DNA of 64,000 bases from Pipra filicauda (taxonomy: Eukaryota > Chordata > Aves > Passeriformes > Pipridae), in the NCBI RefSeq assembly GCF_003945595.2, contig NW_024103874.1, positions 4,474,001-4,538,000 on the forward strand, read 5' to 3'. Under the pieces are notes generated by a model, which did not search any database, had not been told where the DNA came from, and saw only the letters and a list, made by a program, of their open reading frames with translations. How positions within the stretch are numbered: the first letter of the stretch is position 1; the number at the start of each line of letters is the position of its first letter. Below are positions 59,581-64,000 of this stretch, piece after piece. The position numbers were made by a program, and so were the translations under genes.

Positions 59581-60150
59581 TACTTTAGACAAAAGTGGGC
59601 TTGGAGGAAAAACTGGGGTGATGTTTTTTTGCTCAGCCATGTTTTTCCCTTTGAAATACTTAAGGCAAAAGAGCAGATAGGGTTGTTTTTTTTTGTTCCC
59701 CCCCCCCCATTGGTAGCTGAGGAAGGTTGGGTTGTATTCATAGTACAGTTCCGTATTGATACACATAAACAGGAACAACACGAGGGTTAGCATGGGGAAA
59801 GATAAATTAAACAAATAGAAATGGCATTAACAAAGCAGATTTTAATGAACATGAATCACTGATGACATGAAAGACTTAAAAATTAAAATAAGCTGTTAAA
59901 TAATTAAATATATATATATATATTAACTGTTTCACTAGGGCAAGGAGTTTGAAAACCAGCCTGCTCTCCTTCTCCCTCATGTAAGACCTTAAGTACTTGT
60001 GGTCTGTCTTCTGCAAGTCTTTATTCTACAAATTTCACTGCCTTAAATATAGTAAGAAAAGAACCCCTTTATTCTCCACCTGAAACAGCTTGGCTAAATA
60101 TGTCTATTAATTAGCTTATTTTAATGTTAATACTTAAGATTAATCTATTT
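59581..60150. other. AT-rich intergenic sequence with (TA)n
   Basis: Holds a C-rich run near 59699-59708 and a TATATATATATATA tract at 59909-59923. No gene is seen. Confidence 0.55.
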
Positions 60151-60155
60151 GACCT

Positions 60156-60325
60156 TAAAGAAGTATGAAGGTTACGTTCAAAACTGTTTAGTATTTCAGG
60201 AATAAACATTAACTCAAATTTTACTGTTGTTAAGTGAAGGTAAAGAAGTATGAAGGTTACGTTCAAAACTGTTTAGTATTTCAGGAATAAACATTAACTC
60301 AAATTTTACTGTTGTTAAGTGAAGG
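60156..60325 (+). repeat. Perfect 85-bp tandem duplication
   Basis: Bases 60156-60240 are repeated exactly at 60241-60325, beginning TAAAGAAGTATGAAGG and ending GTTGTTAAGTGAAGG; three further bases (TAA) also match. Zero mismatches over 85 bp implies a very recent duplication, a polymorphism or an assembly artefact. Confidence 0.97.
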
Positions 60326-60329
60326 TAAG

Positions 60330-63300
60330 GCATTTTAAAAAAATTAACTGGATCATTTTAAATCTGTCTATATTTATAAAGACAAATAGAAATAAAAATT
60401 TCAGGCAATGGTTAAAAGATTTAATGTGAATTTTGACTATGGAAAGATTATATAAAGTCCATGGTGAAAATCATACTTCAGAACATATGAATGAATGGCA
60501 AAGACTTCAAATAGATTATTTGTTTTGATAATTGGTTCAATTTTCTCTTGAGCATATATACCTTATTGTAAAGAGAAAATGATTGATATTAAGCTATTTT
60601 TCCACCAAAAAAAAAGTTTTCCAAAAAACCCCATGCAAATGTATTTTGAATTTGATCACAAAATATGTTACATATCCATTATGTGTTTTTTATTTCAGGT
60701 AGAAGAAAAAAATGTCTGAGAAACATTCATGGAATGACTGATTTAAATGTTACAAATCCCTGAATTTTTCATCTCCTTTTGAATGGAATGCCAAAGGGGA
60801 TTAAAGACTAAAGACATATCACAAACAAATTTACATTATTAAAATTACTGTAATCAAGAGTCTTTTCTAGCCTTAATCAGGATTAGTGAAAACAGAAAAA
60901 ACCCCCCAACTTTTCCACTGTGCAATACTAATCAAAATTCTATCAAATGACAGATAACAAAATAAAAGCAGTTCTGAAAATTGAAAATATTGGATGGTGT
61001 GTTCTAATAATCTTTAGAAGCATTTTCACCTGTTCAGGTCAGAGCAACGATTTCTCTGCTGATAATTCACATGGCAGGCAACGAGCGCAGGTAAAATAAA
61101 TCTCAGTAACGCTCCAGAGTCCGACCTCTTTTTTCAAGAGTCCATCCAAATAACACACTAGAACACACATTATAGAAGGTAAGATGGAATGCTTGGTTTT
61201 GCTCACCTAAACTGTAAGCTAAATAATTCCAGCTGTTGCAAACTGGGCTAGAAACCTGCCGTATGCAAGGACTCAACCTCGCGCAGCGACTCCCGCTGCT
61301 GAGCTGGCAACGAGCAGGTTTGGGCTGAAGAACCATGAAAGCTTTCAAATGAGGTCTTTATCCACGGTGCCCTGTGCTTTACACGTGCTACAGGGCTAAT
61401 ATAGTAAAGGGATAAAGCTTGTACAAGTTTTTCTGGGCCTTGGGAACCTCTTAAAGGCAGCTTTATGTTGGGTTTAGAAACCGCCACTGTGCTCGGCAGC
61501 ATCAGGCCCCACCTCGCAGTCGACAACATCACCGGGGCTGCCAATTAGTAAAACAGCATCAGGATTGGACCCTACCTTCATTTCACTCTCGTAAAGTGTC
61601 AACTGCTCTTTTGAAATGGAAATTACAGAAATGGGTATGTAAAGAACAATACCAAAAAGTGAGCTGAGAACAATGAGCAATCACTTCCTAAAGTCTGGGA
61701 AACAAGCTCAGCATGAAGCAATATTCAGATATTATGACAGCATGTCAGAAAATCAGCAAAAGGGATCAAAGGACAAGGAAAGCTCCATGATTCTCACGGT
61801 TTCCTTCCAGGAACTCCAACTGATTTAACTTTTTGCTGGTATCTGAAGTAGACAGCTGCCTTCTAGGCCCTCCATCTTCAGACCTGTTGCTCCCCTGTAT
61901 TTGATTAAACAACATTTTACCTTGCAGGCTCAAGACTGCTAATGTTAAATCTTGACTGATGCAGTGTGAGCTGACAGCACTTTCCAGTTCCCTGTTAATA
62001 AGGTTATGCATATTGGTTAAGAAAACCTTTGCTTTGGTTAGTGACCAGAATTCCACAACTTAAAAAACCAACAGACAGCAGGGCAGCACTTCCTCTCTGT
62101 GACACCTCACGAAGTTCAAAGAAAAACTAAGTGACGTTAGAAAACAATATATTACATTTAATTAAAAGCTGGCATTATGTTTTCTTCAAATTATGAACAT
62201 ATCAGGATAATAAGCACATTAAAACACATGAACTGTATTTCAGTTCCATCTGAGCATACAAAACAAATCCTCCTTGGGAAAAAAGAAGCAGGCATCATAA
62301 CAAGAACATCTGAGCAGGAAAAAAAAAAAGATCTTCAGCTTTTTTGAAGTCCTCCCTTTATCTTCTCTGAAACACCAAATGGAAGCAGACACTTAAAACC
62401 TTACATGGTACACAAAATAAGTTGATTTGTTTCTCGTATGCCAGAGAAGGGGAAAAACAAATGACAAGTTACAGGACGTCATCCTCAGGATAACCACGCA
62501 CATCTGCAAGGTTAGCACCGATGCTTCACACACAAATGCAATAGCTCGTTTATCCCCTCCCAGCAAAATCATCTTTTCAGTGGTATTAGGCATTCACTTG
62601 GAAGCAGTTTTAGCAGCAGCTCAGTGTAAATCACCTCAGAGTAGATGCCTTCCTGCCACAGGAAATGCGAAGGGCTCGGTCTGGGCTTCACCTCTGTATG
62701 AGTTCAAATCCTGCAAGTCCATGGTGGAGAGAAGCAACTCACAGGACTGAACTTTCAGATTAACTGAGAAGTTAGACAACCTAATTCTAGCTTAATATTG
62801 CTTGTTGCAGGAAAAGTTATGATTGATCTTCTTTTTCCTTTTGAATTAAAACCGCTGTACTTTAAGGTCAATTTTAATAATGATTTACAAGTTCCTCTAG
62901 CATTGCTTTGACAAATTCTACACTTGTTTTTAATACCTGGCCTTTTAACAGCACTTAGATACTCAAGTTTGCTATTTTTCCTAGGAAAAAATTTTTTTAA
63001 TACAGGCTTTATCTTCTGTATTTGAAATTCCATATTTAGTCTCCTGAGATTGATTGATTCCAAGTGGGTTCTTGAAGAACCTTCTGAATATTTCAAGGAC
63101 TCTCAGAAGGTGGATTTTTTAGTATTCCGGGTAGATAAGGTAGGATGAGCAAGTTGTTACTGATGTAAATTAAATGAAGAGATTTAAAACAATCACTGTA
63201 CTAAACCCCATCATTCCAAAACCAGCTTGTCTCTAAGACTATAAAGACATTTTTAGGCTCTGAAATTAGTGAGCTGCTTTTTTTTGGTGATAATTATTGG

Positions 63301-64000
63301 AGAAAGAAGCAATTATAAATTCCATTATTATTAGTGTTAAATCTTTAACCAAACCAAACTCAGATTAAATATTAAGCTGTTAAATACTTTATTCTCCTAC
63401 TATTTTAGTTTTGGTGAAAAATGAACACTTAAATTAGTCTCCATTTAAATATTCTCAACTGCTAAATCTTCTCTAATTTTAACCAGAAGCAACATACATC
63501 TACTTAAAAATCATGATTCTCTGTTTAGGTGACAGGTTTGGGGTTTTTTTTCCAAAATGTTATCTAGCAACAACTCAGTCTGCAAAATTTTAAATGACCT
63601 TTGCTGATCTGCAGTTTCCACTCATTTTTGCTTCAGTAGTGGTTTTGGTCGGCTTTCACTTCATCAGATGCCTTTTGAGAGTACATTCAAAATTTTGTTT
63701 TATGGAAAAAGGTACAAGAGATAAGCTGTTCTGTAAAACTATTCCGTAATTAAAAAAAAAAAAAAGAGAAAAAAAAGAGGAAGAAGTGAAGATATAAAAA
63801 TGGAAACAAGTAGGAACCAGTTTTAAACATATGTCTTTATGAATGAGGCTTAATCACACACTTCATTCTCCAAACACAAAAAGTCTTTTGGAAATGTATT
63901 AATTAAAATTAAGTGCCATGGACAAGCGGCTTTAGAGGGATGGCAGTCCTTTTCAAATTAGCATAACACTAGCGACAGGCATGGAAATTGGTTTAATAAC
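60330..64000. other. AT-rich intergenic sequence to the window end
   Basis: No supported gene. A subregion (61070-62750) keeps more CpGs and has exon-like splice pairs on the - strand (see findings), but no protein family is recognised, so no CDS is called. No BHLHE23 bHLH domain is visible in any frame. Confidence 0.5.

Noticed and set aside
24800..64000. BHLHE23 expected next by mammalian synteny
   Set aside because: No bHLH domain was found in any frame, so the gene must lie beyond the window if synteny holds.
58000..64000. miR-124-3 or HAR1 homologue, both known from the same human chromosome band
   Set aside because: Neither the miR-124 mature sequence nor a HAR1-like core was found on either strand by eye; both lie further away in human.

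Overview
The window is vertebrate nuclear DNA, most probably from a bird. Exons are split by GT-AG introns, there is a CpG-island promoter, and the only dispersed repeats I recognise are CR1-type LINE 3' ends with the avian-style ATTCTGTGATTCTG tail. No bacterial, viral or CRISPR content was recognised.

One protein-coding gene can be reconstructed completely: SLC17A9 (vesicular nucleotide transporter, VNUT). It is on the + strand with 13 coding exons between 4909 and 23043. The exons join in frame to 1350 nt, giving 449 codons plus TAG. The promoter lies in a CpG island (about 4555-5320). Intron 1 is large (8.3 kb) and the other twelve coding exons are compact (about 9.7 kb). The 3' UTR probably ends at an ATTAAA near 24.36 kb.

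Left of the gene, about 1-2400 is AT-rich and looks like the 3' UTR or 3' flank of an upstream + strand gene. By vertebrate synteny (GID8 then SLC17A9, from memory) that would be GID8, but no coding sequence of it is present.

Right of the gene, 24.8-64 kb holds no gene I can support. It contains CR1 fragments, simple repeats, one perfect 85-bp tandem duplication (60156-60325), and several AT-rich blocks with retained CpGs and clustered homeobox or E-box motifs that look like conserved non-coding elements. In mammals BHLHE23 follows SLC17A9 (from memory), so these could be its enhancers, but BHLHE23 itself is not in the window.

No novel multi-gene system was found. The best leads are: a motif-A Arg-to-Gln change that coincides with a weakened splice donor at exon 2; a start-stop upstream ORF ahead of a weak start codon; an overlapping NF-kB/STAT motif in the promoter; the perfect tandem duplication; and the candidate enhancer blocks.
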